The position numbers and the translations under genes are program-made. Shown here piece by piece: positions 7,094-16,408 of a DNA stretch of 64,000 bases. Below the pieces are notes generated by a model, which searched no databases, had not been told where the DNA came from, and was given only the letters and a program-made list of their open reading frames with translations. Source of the stretch: Clostridiales bacterium (GTDB lineage Bacteria > Bacillota > Clostridia > Oscillospirales > Acutalibacteraceae); the NCBI GenBank assembly GCA_019416455.1, contig DXXG01000015.1, positions 103,345 through 167,344 of the forward strand, in the 5' to 3' direction. The first letter of the stretch is position 1. Each line of letters starts with the position of its first letter.

Positions 7094-8671
7094 TCAGCGT
7101 TTCCGAGCGTCGGTGAAGTCGATGCTCTGGTCCGGAGAGACGGTGATTCCCCGGGCGTCCGGATTTGTTGCGTAGTAGGTTTGATCTTGGAAGATGGGGT
7201 AGAACACGTAATTTTCCATCAGCAGGTTTTCCATCTCCTGGTAAGACGCCAGATCGAACTCCATAGATAGCAATGCTTGGTCATAAGCATCGTTTTGCAG
7301 CAGCGTGGGGGAAGCGGTGCTCTCAAAAGCCCGCAGTACATCGTAAGGCGTAGTGCCCCCCGCCCGAAGAGTGTACAAAGCGGCTTCGTAATCCCCAGAG
7401 GCGATCCTGCTTTGGAACTCGCTGTAAGACAGCCGCTCCAAATTAAAGGCATTGCCAAGCGTGGCGTTCCAAGCTGCCAGGAAGCAGTTGGTGACCGCCA
7501 CCGACCAGGGATCGTCCAGACAGATTACCGTGATGCTGGGCACTTGCTCCAGATCCAGCTGACGCAGCAGGGAGGAAAGTCCCTGAGTGGCCTCGCTGTC
7601 TTGGAGGGTGTACGCCTGGGTGCCCTGGGCGTAGTAAGGTTCCCCGTCCAGAGTGACGCAGGCGGGCATGATGCCCTGAGCTTCCACAGCGTTTGGACGC
7701 TGGGCCACCAAGTCAGCCCTTGTCAAGGTCTTGAAGAACAGGGAGCGGAGGGTGGTGTCCTCCAGTTTGTCGCACTGGGGGTTCAAAAGCAGACCGGTCA
7801 CAGCGTCGTCCAAGGTGATCACTCCGCAGTCTTGTTCTTTGGCCTGTGTGGCCTGAGTCTCTGTCAAAGGCAGAATGTCCACTTGGCCTGACACCAGCGC
7901 CCCCACAGGATCTGCGTCCAGAGCGCTGTCATAATCGATGAGGAAGGTGACGCTGGCAGGTTGTACCTTCCTGTCTCCATGGTAGCTCTCCGAACGGGTC
8001 ACTGTAATGGAGCGCTCTCCTGAGTCGGTCTGCCAAGCGTAAATATTGGCGAAGGTGAAAGGACCATTGGTGATAAGATACTCGGAAGAAAGGCCGTAGT
8101 GGCCGGTACACGCTTCAAAATAGGCTTGGTTGCAGGGCATATAAGGAGCCTGCGCGGTGAGCGCGGGAAAATCAGGATTACTCTCTTCCAGGCGGATCAC
8201 TAAGGTGTGGTCATCCTCTGCCACTACACCCAGGGCAGAGGCATCCGCCTCGCCGCTGGCAAAAGCTGCCGCGTTTTGGATCATCATCAGTTCCTCTGCC
8301 GCAGTGCCTGTGCTGGAGGAAAGAGCCCGAGTGATGCCAAAGACAAAATCTTGAGCAGTAACAGGGGTGCCGTCACTCCACTGGGCGTTGGTGCGCAGAG
8401 AGAAGGTGAACTGCGTGGAGTCCTCATTGGATTTCCATTTTGTAGCTACACCCGGGACTACTTCTCCTTCATCATCAATGCGGCATAGGCCTTCAAAAAG
8501 AGAATCGATCACCATCTCCGCTCCAGTACCTGAGGCGGTTTGGGGATCTAAGGACGTCACGTTCTGAGAGAGCAAGTAAGTAAAGGTTTGATCCGATTTA
8601 TAGCTGCTGCACCCAGAGCACAGGCAGCAAAGCAGCACGCACAGCGTCGCGCAAAGAAGCCGTTTCCACAT
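7094..8671 (-). CDS. oligopeptide-type ABC transporter substrate-binding lipoprotein (SBP_bac_5)
   Basis: A 525-residue lipoprotein: signal peptide with lipobox LCSGC, Cys21 as the lipidated residue, then a family 5 solute-binding fold (LDPQTASGTGAEMVIDSLFEGL near the mature start, SDGTPVTAQDFVFGI about residue 100). Family role: captures peptides or nickel/haem-like ligands at the membrane for an Opp/Dpp permease. No permease or ATPase gene is adjacent, so it is an orphan here and may serve a transporter elsewhere. The ATG at 8671 is chosen because the signal peptide begins there; the longer frame to 8767 would bury it. Monocistronic with its own terminator. Confidence 0.85.
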   Translation of the reverse strand: MWKRLLCATLCVLLCCLCSGCSSYKSDQTFTYLLSQNVTSLDPQTASGTGAEMVIDSLFEGLCRIDDEGEVVPGVATKWKSNEDSTQFTFSLRTNAQWSDGTPVTAQDFVFGITRALSSSTGTAAEELMMIQNAAAFASGEADASALGVVAEDDHTLVIRLEESNPDFPALTAQAPYMPCNQAYFEACTGHYGLSSEYLITNGPFTFANIYAWQTDSGERSITVTRSESYHGDRKVQPASVTFLIDYDSALDADPVGALVSGQVDILPLTETQATQAKEQDCGVITLDDAVTGLLLNPQCDKLEDTTLRSLFFKTLTRADLVAQRPNAVEAQGIMPACVTLDGEPYYAQGTQAYTLQDSEATQGLSSLLRQLDLEQVPSITVICLDDPWSVAVTNCFLAAWNATLGNAFNLERLSYSEFQSRIASGDYEAALYTLRAGGTTPYDVLRAFESTASPTLLQNDAYDQALLSMEFDLASYQEMENLLMENYVFYPIFQDQTYYATNPDARGITVSPDQSIDFTDARKR

Positions 8672-8865
8672 AATGGTATCCCCATTCCCGAAAAAAGTAA
8701 AAAGGCGGGCCTGGCCCAGCCTGGATCGTTTCTTTAAAGTCTTCCCCAATGGGAGCGGCAAGAACAAATTTTAGTATACACAGAGAAAAGCGGGCTATTG
8801 TTCCTAGGGAGAAAAAAGCTTTTTCGGGGTGATTTTTTCTCCGGATAGAAGGTCTGCGAGAAGGC

Positions 8866-8896
8866 ATAAAAAAATCCCTCCCCAGTTGGGGAGGGA
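8866..8896 (-). terminator. intrinsic terminator after gpmI
   Basis: CCCTCCCC (8876-8883) and GGGGAGGG (8888-8895) with a 4 base loop; plus-strand A run 8866-8874 is the U tract. The remaining gap 8672-8865 should hold the lipoprotein promoter (a TATACT is at 8778-8773 on the minus strand) but I see no good -35. Confidence 0.85.
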
Positions 8897-8909
8897 CTGA
8901 AAGCGTTTC

Positions 8910-10421
8910 TTACTTGATGATGCTTTCGCCGGTCATTTCGGCGGGCTGGGGCAGGCCCAGGATCTTCAGCATGGTGGGGGCGATGTCCGCCAGGCGGCCG
9001 CCTTCCCGCAGCTCACAAGGATGGTTGATGACGCAGAAGGGAACAGGGTTGGTGGTGTGGGCGGTAAAGGGAGAACCGTCGGTGTCCACCATCCGGTCAG
9101 CGTTGCCGTGGTCGGCAGTGAGCAGTATGCAGCCGTCCATTTCCTTGACAGCTTCCACAACCCGACCCACGCAGGTATCCACAGCCTCAACAGCCTTCAC
9201 AGCGGCCTCGAACACACCGGTGTGTCCTACCATGTCGCAGTTGGCGTAGTTGAGGATGAGAGCGTCGTACTTGCCGGATTTGACGGCTTCCACCATCTTG
9301 TCGGTGACCTCATAGGCACTCATTTCGGGCTGGAGGTCGTAGGTGGCCACAGCAGGAGACTTGACCAGGATCCGGTCCTCGCCGGGATACTGCTTCTCCA
9401 CGCCGCCGTTGAAGAAGAAGGTGACATGAGCGTACTTCTCCGTCTCAGCAATGCGCAGCTGGGTCAGACCCTTGTTGGAGATATACTCACCAAAGGTGTT
9501 GTCCAGGCTCTCAGGCTTGTAGGCCACGTCCACATTGGGCATGGTAGCGTCATACTGAGTCATGCACACGTAGGTCAGGGGGAAGAAGCCCTTCTTCCGC
9601 TCAAAGCCAGTGAAATCAGGATCCACCAGAGTGCGGGTGATCTCACGGGCGCGGTCGGGACGGAAGTTGTAGAAGATCACGGAGTCCCCTTCGCTGATGG
9701 GCTCGGCGCCCTTGCACACGGTGGGGATCACGAACTCGTCGGTGACTTCCTTGTCATAGGAGTTCTGCATGGCGCACAGGGGGCAGTCAGCATGCTCGCC
9801 CTCGCCGTACACCATGGCGGCGTAAGCCTTCTCCACACGCTCCCAGCGGTTGTCACGGTCCATAGCGTAGTAGCGGCCCATCACAGTGGCCACTTTGCCC
9901 ACGCCGATCTCTTCCATCTTCTTCAGCAGTTCAGCCACATAGTCCTTGCCGCTGGAAGGGGGCACGTCACGGCCGTCCATGAAGCAGTGTACATACACTT
10001 TCTCCAGACCCATGCGCTTTGCCATTACCAGCAGAGCGTACAGGTGGGAGTTGTGGCTGTGGACGCCACCGTCAGACAGCAGGCCCATGAAATGCAGGGC
10101 CTTGCCGTTGTTCTTGGCGTTTTCCATAGCCTTCACCAGAGCGGGGTTCTTGTCCATGTCCCCGTCCTGAGCGGACTTGGTGATGCGGGTCAGTTCCTGG
10201 TACACGATGCGGCCAGCGCCGATGTTGGTGTGACCTACTTCGCTGTTGCCCATCTGGCCATCGGGCAGGCCCACGTCCATGCCGGAAGCACCGATCTGGG
10301 TGTGGGGATTCTCCGCGAAGATCTTGTCCAGGTTAGGTTTCTTAGCGGCGGCAATGGCGTTGCCCTCAGTGGGGGCAATGCCAAAGCCGTCGAGGATCAT
10401 CAAAACGAGAGGTTTTTTCAT
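8910..10421 (-). CDS. gpmI: 2,3-bisphosphoglycerate-independent phosphoglycerate mutase
   Basis: A 503-residue enzyme, normal length for the cofactor-independent type. Metal and catalytic motifs are clear: LMILDGFG with Asp11, MGNSEVGHTNIGAG with catalytic Ser60, DGRDVPP, and LTADHGNADRM near the C-terminus. Interconverts 3- and 2-phosphoglycerate in glycolysis, cytoplasmic, Mn-dependent in spore-formers. ATG at 10421 has GGAAGT upstream; the extra N-terminal residues of the longer frame (to 10466) run into an intergenic repeat. It is the last of pgk-tpiA-gpmI, all on the minus strand, separated from tpiA by 218 bases carrying a duplicated element. Confidence 0.95.
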   Translation of the reverse strand: MKKPLVLMILDGFGIAPTEGNAIAAAKKPNLDKIFAENPHTQIGASGMDVGLPDGQMGNSEVGHTNIGAGRIVYQELTRITKSAQDGDMDKNPALVKAMENAKNNGKALHFMGLLSDGGVHSHNSHLYALLVMAKRMGLEKVYVHCFMDGRDVPPSSGKDYVAELLKKMEEIGVGKVATVMGRYYAMDRDNRWERVEKAYAAMVYGEGEHADCPLCAMQNSYDKEVTDEFVIPTVCKGAEPISEGDSVIFYNFRPDRAREITRTLVDPDFTGFERKKGFFPLTYVCMTQYDATMPNVDVAYKPESLDNTFGEYISNKGLTQLRIAETEKYAHVTFFFNGGVEKQYPGEDRILVKSPAVATYDLQPEMSAYEVTDKMVEAVKSGKYDALILNYANCDMVGHTGVFEAAVKAVEAVDTCVGRVVEAVKEMDGCILLTADHGNADRMVDTDGSPFTAHTTNPVPFCVINHPCELREGGRLADIAPTMLKILGLPQPAEMTGESIIK

Positions 10422-10440
10422 GAAGTGACTTCCTTTCCCC

Positions 10441-10485
10441 GGCTTTCTTTCGAGAAAGCCGGCCAAAGAACTTTGATTCGCGCTT
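10441..10485. repeat. 45 bp intergenic repeat, copy A
   Basis: About 90 percent identical to copy B at 10578-10623 in the same orientation. Contains the small dyad CTTTC-TTTCGA-GAAAG followed by a GGCCAAAGA-CTTT-ATTCGCGC core. Looks like a dispersed intergenic element. Confidence 0.65.
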
Positions 10486-10577
10486 AGGGCCGCTCGCTGC
10501 GCTCGGGCTGAGAAAAACGTCGGAGCACGTCCGCGCCAAAAGATAGAGCGGAAACGATTTACAGCGATTTCCCGAGT

Positions 10578-10623
10578 AGCTTTCTTTCGAGAAAGTCGGC
10601 CAAAGAGCTTTAATTCGCGCCTT
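10578..10623. repeat. 46 bp intergenic repeat, copy B
   Basis: Second copy of the element at 10441, differing by four substitutions and one inserted C. Between the copies lies a GC-rich imperfect palindrome (GGGCCGCTCGCTGCGCTCGG, 10487-10506). No gene fits in this gap. Confidence 0.65.
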
Positions 10624-10639
10624 GAGGTGCTTCAGGGGA

Positions 10640-11410
10640 TCAGCCCTTGGTAGCAGCTTCTACGATGGTAGCGAAGTCCTGGGGCTTCAGGGAAGCGCCG
10701 CCGATCAGGCCGCCGTCCACGTCGGGCTGAGCCAGCAGCTCGGCAGCGTTGTCGGCGTTCATGGAGCCGCCGTACTGGATGGTGATGCCGTCGGCAGCAG
10801 CCTGGCTGTACACAGCGGCGATGGTCTCACGGATGGTGTGGCACACTTCGTTGGCCTGCTCAGCAGTAGCGGTCTTGCCGGTGCCGATGGCCCACACGGG
10901 CTCGTAAGCGATGATGATCCGCTTCAGCTCTTCCTCGGTGACACCGCAGAGAGCGATCTTGGTCTGCATGGCCACCAGCTCGCTGGTGATGCCCTGCTCG
11001 CGCTGCTCCAGGGTCTCGCCCACGCACAGGATCACGGTCATGCCGGCATCCAGAGCGGCACGGACACGCTTCTGCACGGTGACGTCGGTCTCGCCGAAGT
11101 ACTGACGGCGCTCGCTGTGGCCGATGATGACGATCTTCACGCCCATGGAAGTGAGCATCTCAGCGGAGATCTCGCCGGTGTAGGCGCCGCTCTTTTCCCA
11201 GTGGCAGTTCTCAGCGCCGATCTGGATGTTGGTGCCCTCAGCGGCTTCCTGAGCAGCGGACAGGTCCACATAGGGAGTGCAGGCGACCACGTCGCAGTCA
11301 GCGTCCTTTACCAGGGGAGCGATGGCGGCAATGAGTTCCTTAGCTTCAGCGGGGGTCTTGTTCATTTTCCAGTTGCCAGCGATGACAACCTTGCGCAGTG
11401 CTTTATTCAT
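10640..11410 (-). CDS. tpiA: triose-phosphate isomerase
   Basis: A 256-residue TIM barrel of standard size. Active-site residues are visible: Asn13 and Lys15 in AGNWKMN, His98 in IGHSERRQYF and Glu170 in AYEPVWAIGTG; the phosphate loop GGSMNADNA is near residue 215. Interconverts dihydroxyacetone phosphate and glyceraldehyde 3-phosphate. GGAGA precedes the ATG at 11410. A terminator-like hairpin (11464-11493) lies between pgk and this gene and leaves little room for a separate promoter, so expression probably depends on readthrough. Confidence 0.96.
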   Translation of the reverse strand: MNKALRKVVIAGNWKMNKTPAEAKELIAAIAPLVKDADCDVVACTPYVDLSAAQEAAEGTNIQIGAENCHWEKSGAYTGEISAEMLTSMGVKIVIIGHSERRQYFGETDVTVQKRVRAALDAGMTVILCVGETLEQREQGITSELVAMQTKIALCGVTEEELKRIIIAYEPVWAIGTGKTATAEQANEVCHTIRETIAAVYSQAAADGITIQYGGSMNADNAAELLAQPDVDGGLIGGASLKPQDFATIVEAATKG

Positions 11411-11463
11411 AGAGAATCTCTCCTTTAAAAGTAATGGTTTTCTCCTGAGTCGAGGGAGTTATC

Positions 11464-11493
11464 AAAAATGCGGCGACCGGGGCCGCCGCATTT
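11464..11493 (-). terminator. hairpin with U tract between pgk and tpiA
   Basis: AAATGCGGCG (11466-11475) pairs perfectly with CGCCGCATTT (11484-11493); on the minus strand it is followed by TTTTT. Probably a partial terminator or an RNA processing/stability element that sets the pgk:tpiA ratio. Confidence 0.6.
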
Positions 11494-11505
11494 CCAATGC
11501 TGGTT

Positions 11506-12717
11506 TTATTTGTCGGCGATGCAGGCGATGCCGGGCAGCACCTTGCCCTCCAGGTATTCCAGAGAAGCGCCGCCGCCGGTGGAGATGTGGGAGATCTGAT
11601 CGGCGTAGCCCAGCTGCATCACAGCAGCAGCGGAGTCACCGCCGCCGATGATGGTGGTAGCGTCGGTCTCGGCCAGAGCCTTAGCAACAGCCTTGGTGCC
11701 CTCAGCCAGAACAGGGTTCTCGAACACGCCCATAGGCCCGTTCCAAACCACGGTCTTAGCGCCCTTGGCAGCCTCAGCGAACAGCTCGCGAGTCTTGGGA
11801 CCGATATCCAGGCCCATCTTGTCAGCGGGGATCTCATTGGAAGGCACATAGCTCACTTCGATGGGAGCGTCGATGGGATCGGGGAAAGCTTCCGCCACAG
11901 CGGTGTCGATGGGCAGCAGCAGCTTGACGCCCTTCTCCTCGGCAGCCTTCAGCATGTTGGCGCAGTAGTCGATCTTCTCGTTGTCCACCAGAGAGGTGCC
12001 AACCTCGTAGCCCTGAGCCTTCAGGAAGGTGTAAGCCATGCCGCCGCCGATGATCAGAGTGTCAACCTTGGTCAGCAGGTTCTCGATAACGCTCAGCTTG
12101 TCCGCAACCTTGGCGCCGCCCAGGATAGCGACGAAGGGACGCACGGGGTTGTTCACGGCGTTGCCCAGGAAGTCGATCTCCTTGCTCATCAGGTAGCCAA
12201 CAGCGGTGTCCTTGATGTGGTCGGTGACACCGGCGGTGGAGCAGTGAGCGCGGTGAGCGGAACCGAAAGCGTCGTTCACATAGACCTCAGCCAGGCTGGC
12301 CAGCTCGGAGCTGAAGGGCTCCAGGTTCTTGGTCTCTTCCTTGCGGAAACGGGTGTTCTGCAGCAGAACCACGTCGCCGTCGTTCATAGCGGCAACAGCG
12401 GCCTTGGCGTTCTCGCCAACCACAGTATCGTCATCGGCAAAGACCACGGGCTGCCCCAGCAGTTCGGAGAGGCGCACGGCGCAGGGGGCCAGGCTGAACT
12501 TGGCCTCGGGGCCATTCTTGGGCTTGCCCAGATGGCTGCACAGGATCACCTTGCCGCCGTCGGCCACCAGCTTCTTGATGGTGGGAAGGGCTGCCACAAT
12601 GCGGTTGTCGTTAGTGATAACGCCGTCCTTCATGGGGACGTTGAAGTCCACACGGACCAGGACCCGCTTGCCTTTTACGTCGATGTCGTCAATAGTCTTT
12701 TTGCTGAGTAAGCTCAT
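11506..12717 (-). CDS. pgk: phosphoglycerate kinase
   Basis: A 403-residue enzyme, full length. The N-terminal substrate loop VLVRVDFNVPMKDG, the SNLGKP-type HLGKPKNG segment and the C-terminal nucleotide loop GGGDSAAAVMQLG are present. Transfers phosphate from 1,3-bisphosphoglycerate to ADP in the cytoplasm. AGGAG is 9 bases before the ATG at 12717. First gene of the pgk-tpiA-gpmI series, with a clear promoter at 12781-12809; gapA is not in this cluster but at 26801. Confidence 0.97.
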   Translation of the reverse strand: MSLLSKKTIDDIDVKGKRVLVRVDFNVPMKDGVITNDNRIVAALPTIKKLVADGGKVILCSHLGKPKNGPEAKFSLAPCAVRLSELLGQPVVFADDDTVVGENAKAAVAAMNDGDVVLLQNTRFRKEETKNLEPFSSELASLAEVYVNDAFGSAHRAHCSTAGVTDHIKDTAVGYLMSKEIDFLGNAVNNPVRPFVAILGGAKVADKLSVIENLLTKVDTLIIGGGMAYTFLKAQGYEVGTSLVDNEKIDYCANMLKAAEEKGVKLLLPIDTAVAEAFPDPIDAPIEVSYVPSNEIPADKMGLDIGPKTRELFAEAAKGAKTVVWNGPMGVFENPVLAEGTKAVAKALAETDATTIIGGGDSAAAVMQLGYADQISHISTGGGASLEYLEGKVLPGIACIADK

Positions 12718-12780
12718 GTTCAGTGCACTCCTTTATACAAAATGGTGGATTGTGAAAGTTTGCACAAATTACCAAAACTA

Positions 12781-12809
12781 ATTGTACCCTAGTTTTCGGC
12801 CCTTTTCAA
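12781..12809 (-). promoter_or_regulatory. sigma-A promoter of pgk
   Basis: Minus strand TTGAAA (12809-12804), 17 base spacer, TACAAT (12786-12781). Confidence 0.75.
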
Positions 12810-12847
12810 GTCAAAAAGCGGGGAAAAGAAAGTTTTTTTCCCACCTT

Positions 12848-12887
12848 AAAAAAGAAAGGCCCGCCGCCGGAGGACCGGGAGCGGGCC
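12848..12887 (-). terminator. intrinsic terminator after the FtsX permease gene
   Basis: GGCCCGC (12858-12864) and GCGGGCC (12881-12887) with an internal CCGG pairing; plus-strand A tract 12848-12857 provides the U run. Confidence 0.8.
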
Positions 12888-12907
12888 GAGAAAGTGGGGA
12901 AAAAGGC

Positions 12908-15900
12908 TTATTCAGGAGCCTTCATGCTTTCCACCATACTGATCTTTTTCAGTTTCCAATGCATGACCAGATTGACGATGACGCTGAACAGGATGGTCAA
13001 CAGCGCCGACCACACAAAGCTGATCCCGTACACGCTGCGGCCGAACATCACCATATGTACCTCGGCGGTACGTATGACGAACTGGTGCATGGCGATGCCC
13101 AGCAACAGTCCGAAGGCGGTGCCGATCAGGGTGAGCAGGGCGGTCTCACGGTAGATGTAGGCGGAGACCTCTCCGTCGTAGAAACCCAGCACCTTGATGG
13201 TGGCAAGCTCCTTTTCCCGTTCGGTGATGTTGATGTTGGTCAGGTTGTACAGCACCACGAAGGCCAGAGCTCCCGCAGAGACGATCAGCACCACCACGAT
13301 GGTGTTGATGCTTTTGATGCTGTTTTGGAAACTCTCGGCCAGCGTGTCGGAGAACTGAGCGCTGACCACGTCACGGCACCGGAGCAGGTCACTGCCAAGG
13401 GCTTCCTCCTCCTGGGAGGTGATGTCCTCGGGCAGCTTGCACAGCAGGGAGTTGACCTTCATCTCCTTGCCGAAGGCCTCTTCGTAGGTCTTGGGAGAGA
13501 TATACACGTAGTGGTAAATATAGTTCTCGCAGATGTCGGTGATGGTGAGCTGAGCCTCCACACCGTCGCCGTCCCGGAGGGTAATGGTGTCGCCTACCTT
13601 CCAGCCTTGGCGTTCGCACAGTTTTTCCGTGACGATCACCGCGTCCTCGTCAAAAGTGACAGGGTCATTGTTGGTCCTGTGACGGAACTGGTAATACTCC
13701 GGCATGGTCTCCACGTCCTGAGGAACGAATACCACCAGGCTGTCCTCCGGTTTGTTCCCTGTGGGGACCACATCGGCTTCCGCCTGCATGACCGCCATGG
13801 AATCGGTGACCCTGGAGGAGTCGTTCAGGATAGACTGGAGGTCTTTCCCGTCCAAAGCGCTGGGATCCATCAGGCCGAGGGTCAGCTCGTAATGGGTCAG
13901 CTCGTTGTATTGCAGGGCCACGATGTCAGAGATGGAATCCCGCACGCCGAATCCGGTGACCAGCAGGGCTGTGCATCCGGCGATGCCTACCACGGTCATG
14001 AAGAACCGCTTTTTATAGCGGAACAAGTTTCGTGCGGTGACTTTGCTGGTGAATTTCATCCGGCTCCAAATGGGGGTGACATGTTCCAGGAAGATCCGCT
14101 TGCCTGCCTTGGGGGCCTTGGGCAGCATCAGCTGGGCAGGCACCTCCCGAAGTTCCGACCAGCAGGCCCACAGCGTGACTGCCAGAGTGAGCAGGATCAT
14201 GCTCAGAGAGGAGAGCAGAGCATAGGGCACATTGAAGGGCATCAAGATCTCCGGGATGTCGTACATGATGTTGTAGGCGCTGATGATGATATAGGGGAAC
14301 AGCCGAGTGCCCACTGTCAGGCCGATTACGCTGCCGATTATGCTGGCAAGGGCGGCGTACAGCAGGTATTTCACGGCGATCTTGGCGGTGGAATATCCCA
14401 GGGCCTTCAAAGTGCCGATCTGCTGGCGCTCTTCCTCCACCATACGAGTCATGGTGGTGAGAGCTACCAGTGCGGCAACCAGGAAGAAGAACAGGGGGAA
14501 CACCGTGGCGATGGCCGCGATCTTGTCGGCGTTGGAGCCGTAGCTGGAAAAGCTGGTGTTGTCCTCCCGGACGTACAGGTACCATTCGCCTGTTTCGATT
14601 TTTCGGATCTCGCTTTCGGCGTCGGCCAGTTCTTCTTCAGCGTCCGAGAATTTTTCCTGGGCCTCCGCTTCGCCGTCATTGTATTCCTTCCAGCCGTCCT
14701 CCAGCTCCTGGCGGCCTTCTTCCAGTTGGGACAGGCCGTCGTCATACTGGGCCTGAGCATCGGCCAGTTTAGCTTCAGCGTTTGCGAACTCCTGCTCCGC
14801 CGTGGCGATGCTGCTTTGCAGCTGGGCCGAGCTTTGATCTAGCTGGGCTTTGCTGTTGTTCAAAGTCACCTGTTTATCTTGCAGGGCTTTCCGCTGAACG
14901 TTCAATTCGTCCTGGTTCTTATCCAGTTCCGCTTTGCTGGCTTCCCACTGGGCCAGACCTTCTTGGTACTGGGCATTGCCCGCTTCCCAGGCGGCCATGG
15001 CGGAGGTGGTGTCCATCCCCTGGGCGGCCAGGGCTTCCAGCCCCGCTTTCAGGGGAGCCAGCTGCTGTGCAAGGTCCGGATAGAGCTGTTCCGCCTGGGC
15101 GATGAGGGCCAAAGCGGCAGCATCGGAGGCGTCGGTGACTTGGATCCCCATGGAAGCGGCTGCCTGCCACAGGGCTTCTTTCCCTTGGTTTAAGGCATCC
15201 AGCTGAGACTTGGTCTCATCCAGCTGTGCCTTGCTCTCGTTGAGGGTGGTCTCGCTTTCCGCCAACTGGGCATAACCTGCGTCCAGCTTGGTCTGGGCCT
15301 CTTCGATCTGGCTCAAGCCCGCATCCAACTGGGTTTGGCCGTCGTTGACCTGGGCGTAGCCGTCGTTGATCTCCTGCTGAGCGGAAGCAATCTGGCTGTT
15401 AAAGGAAGCCTTTTGCTGCTCCAATTCCGCCCAGCCATCGTCGATTTCCTGCTTGGCATCGGCTAACTGCTGTTCGCTGTCGGCCAGCTCAGCCTCGCCG
15501 TCCTCCAATTCCTTTTTGGCGTCCGCCAGCTCCTGGAGGGCGTCGGCTTTTTCCTCTTCGTATTCGGCTCTGGCGTCCTCCAGCTCCTGGGTGGCGTCAT
15601 CGATCAGCTCTTCATAACGGATCTGAGAACGCTCCTCGCCTAAGGGTTCCAAGGCCTGGATCACCTGGTCCACCTTGTCTTCGTACTCCTTGGAGAAGGT
15701 GTCCAGGTCTGCCGTATCCTCCACCGCCAGGTAAAAGGCGGTGTAATAATCCATGTCAAAACTTTCCGGCACAGTATAGGCAATGAGGTTCAAGGTTCCG
15801 CTGCCGGCGGTGGTGCTTTCCTGTTCCATGGAAAGGTACAGGGAACTGGTCACCGTGCCCACCACGGTGAATTCCTCCGCCAGGCCTTCCACCTTTTCCA

Positions 15901-16408
15901 GTTCCGGGTTCTGGGTCAGAGTCTGGCCGATCCACTCTGTGTCCTGATCGAAGGATTTCGTCTGGACGATCACGCATTCGCCTGCTTTTTCCGGCATGCG
16001 GCCTTCCACCAGCTCCAGCTGGTTCAGGTAGTCCCCCGCCTCGGGGGAGGTATCCTGAGGCAGGCTGTGCATCCGAGTGGTATAGTTTGTGTTGTCTTCC
16101 CCTTCCGCGATCAGCACCAGGTCCGTGTCGTAGGCGGGCATCACTGCCTGAACTCCTTCCACTTCCCGGACGGCTTCCAAGTCCTCCTCAGTCAGACCCA
16201 GGGTGGAGACCACCCGAGCGTCGTACATGCGGGTCTTGTCATAGTAGTGGTCGGCAGAGGTGCGCATGTCTGACGGAGAGGACAGAAGTCCCGCCAAAAA
16301 TCCCACGCCCAAAGCCACGATGGCCAGTATGGCTATGAACCGGGAAAGGGAACTGCGTATGGTGCGGAAAATAGATTTTCCATATGTCTTATTCAAAGCG
16401 CTCACCAC
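12908..16408 (-). CDS. large FtsX-like ABC permease with long coiled-coil domain
   Basis: A 1166-residue permease. Order: TM1 (about 22-44); extracellular MacB-like region to about 260; an uninterrupted Glu/Ala/Gln-rich coiled coil (about 262-606) made of heptads such as LADAKKELEDGEAEL; FtsX transmembrane block (about 632-752); a second extracellular region; final FtsX block (about 1026-1162). Ordinary FtsX permeases lack the 350-residue coil. GTG starts at 16408 or 16405 overlap the TGA of the ATPase gene, so the pair is translationally coupled. Family knowledge: such exporters act mechanically on lipids, peptides or cell wall enzymes. Substrate unknown. Confidence 0.85.
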   Translation of the reverse strand: MVSALNKTYGKSIFRTIRSSLSRFIAILAIVALGVGFLAGLLSSPSDMRTSADHYYDKTRMYDARVVSTLGLTEEDLEAVREVEGVQAVMPAYDTDLVLIAEGEDNTNYTTRMHSLPQDTSPEAGDYLNQLELVEGRMPEKAGECVIVQTKSFDQDTEWIGQTLTQNPELEKVEGLAEEFTVVGTVTSSLYLSMEQESTTAGSGTLNLIAYTVPESFDMDYYTAFYLAVEDTADLDTFSKEYEDKVDQVIQALEPLGEERSQIRYEELIDDATQELEDARAEYEEEKADALQELADAKKELEDGEAELADSEQQLADAKQEIDDGWAELEQQKASFNSQIASAQQEINDGYAQVNDGQTQLDAGLSQIEEAQTKLDAGYAQLAESETTLNESKAQLDETKSQLDALNQGKEALWQAAASMGIQVTDASDAAALALIAQAEQLYPDLAQQLAPLKAGLEALAAQGMDTTSAMAAWEAGNAQYQEGLAQWEASKAELDKNQDELNVQRKALQDKQVTLNNSKAQLDQSSAQLQSSIATAEQEFANAEAKLADAQAQYDDGLSQLEEGRQELEDGWKEYNDGEAEAQEKFSDAEEELADAESEIRKIETGEWYLYVREDNTSFSSYGSNADKIAAIATVFPLFFFLVAALVALTTMTRMVEEERQQIGTLKALGYSTAKIAVKYLLYAALASIIGSVIGLTVGTRLFPYIIISAYNIMYDIPEILMPFNVPYALLSSLSMILLTLAVTLWACWSELREVPAQLMLPKAPKAGKRIFLEHVTPIWSRMKFTSKVTARNLFRYKKRFFMTVVGIAGCTALLVTGFGVRDSISDIVALQYNELTHYELTLGLMDPSALDGKDLQSILNDSSRVTDSMAVMQAEADVVPTGNKPEDSLVVFVPQDVETMPEYYQFRHRTNNDPVTFDEDAVIVTEKLCERQGWKVGDTITLRDGDGVEAQLTITDICENYIYHYVYISPKTYEEAFGKEMKVNSLLCKLPEDITSQEEEALGSDLLRCRDVVSAQFSDTLAESFQNSIKSINTIVVVLIVSAGALAFVVLYNLTNINITEREKELATIKVLGFYDGEVSAYIYRETALLTLIGTAFGLLLGIAMHQFVIRTAEVHMVMFGRSVYGISFVWSALLTILFSVIVNLVMHWKLKKISMVESMKAPE

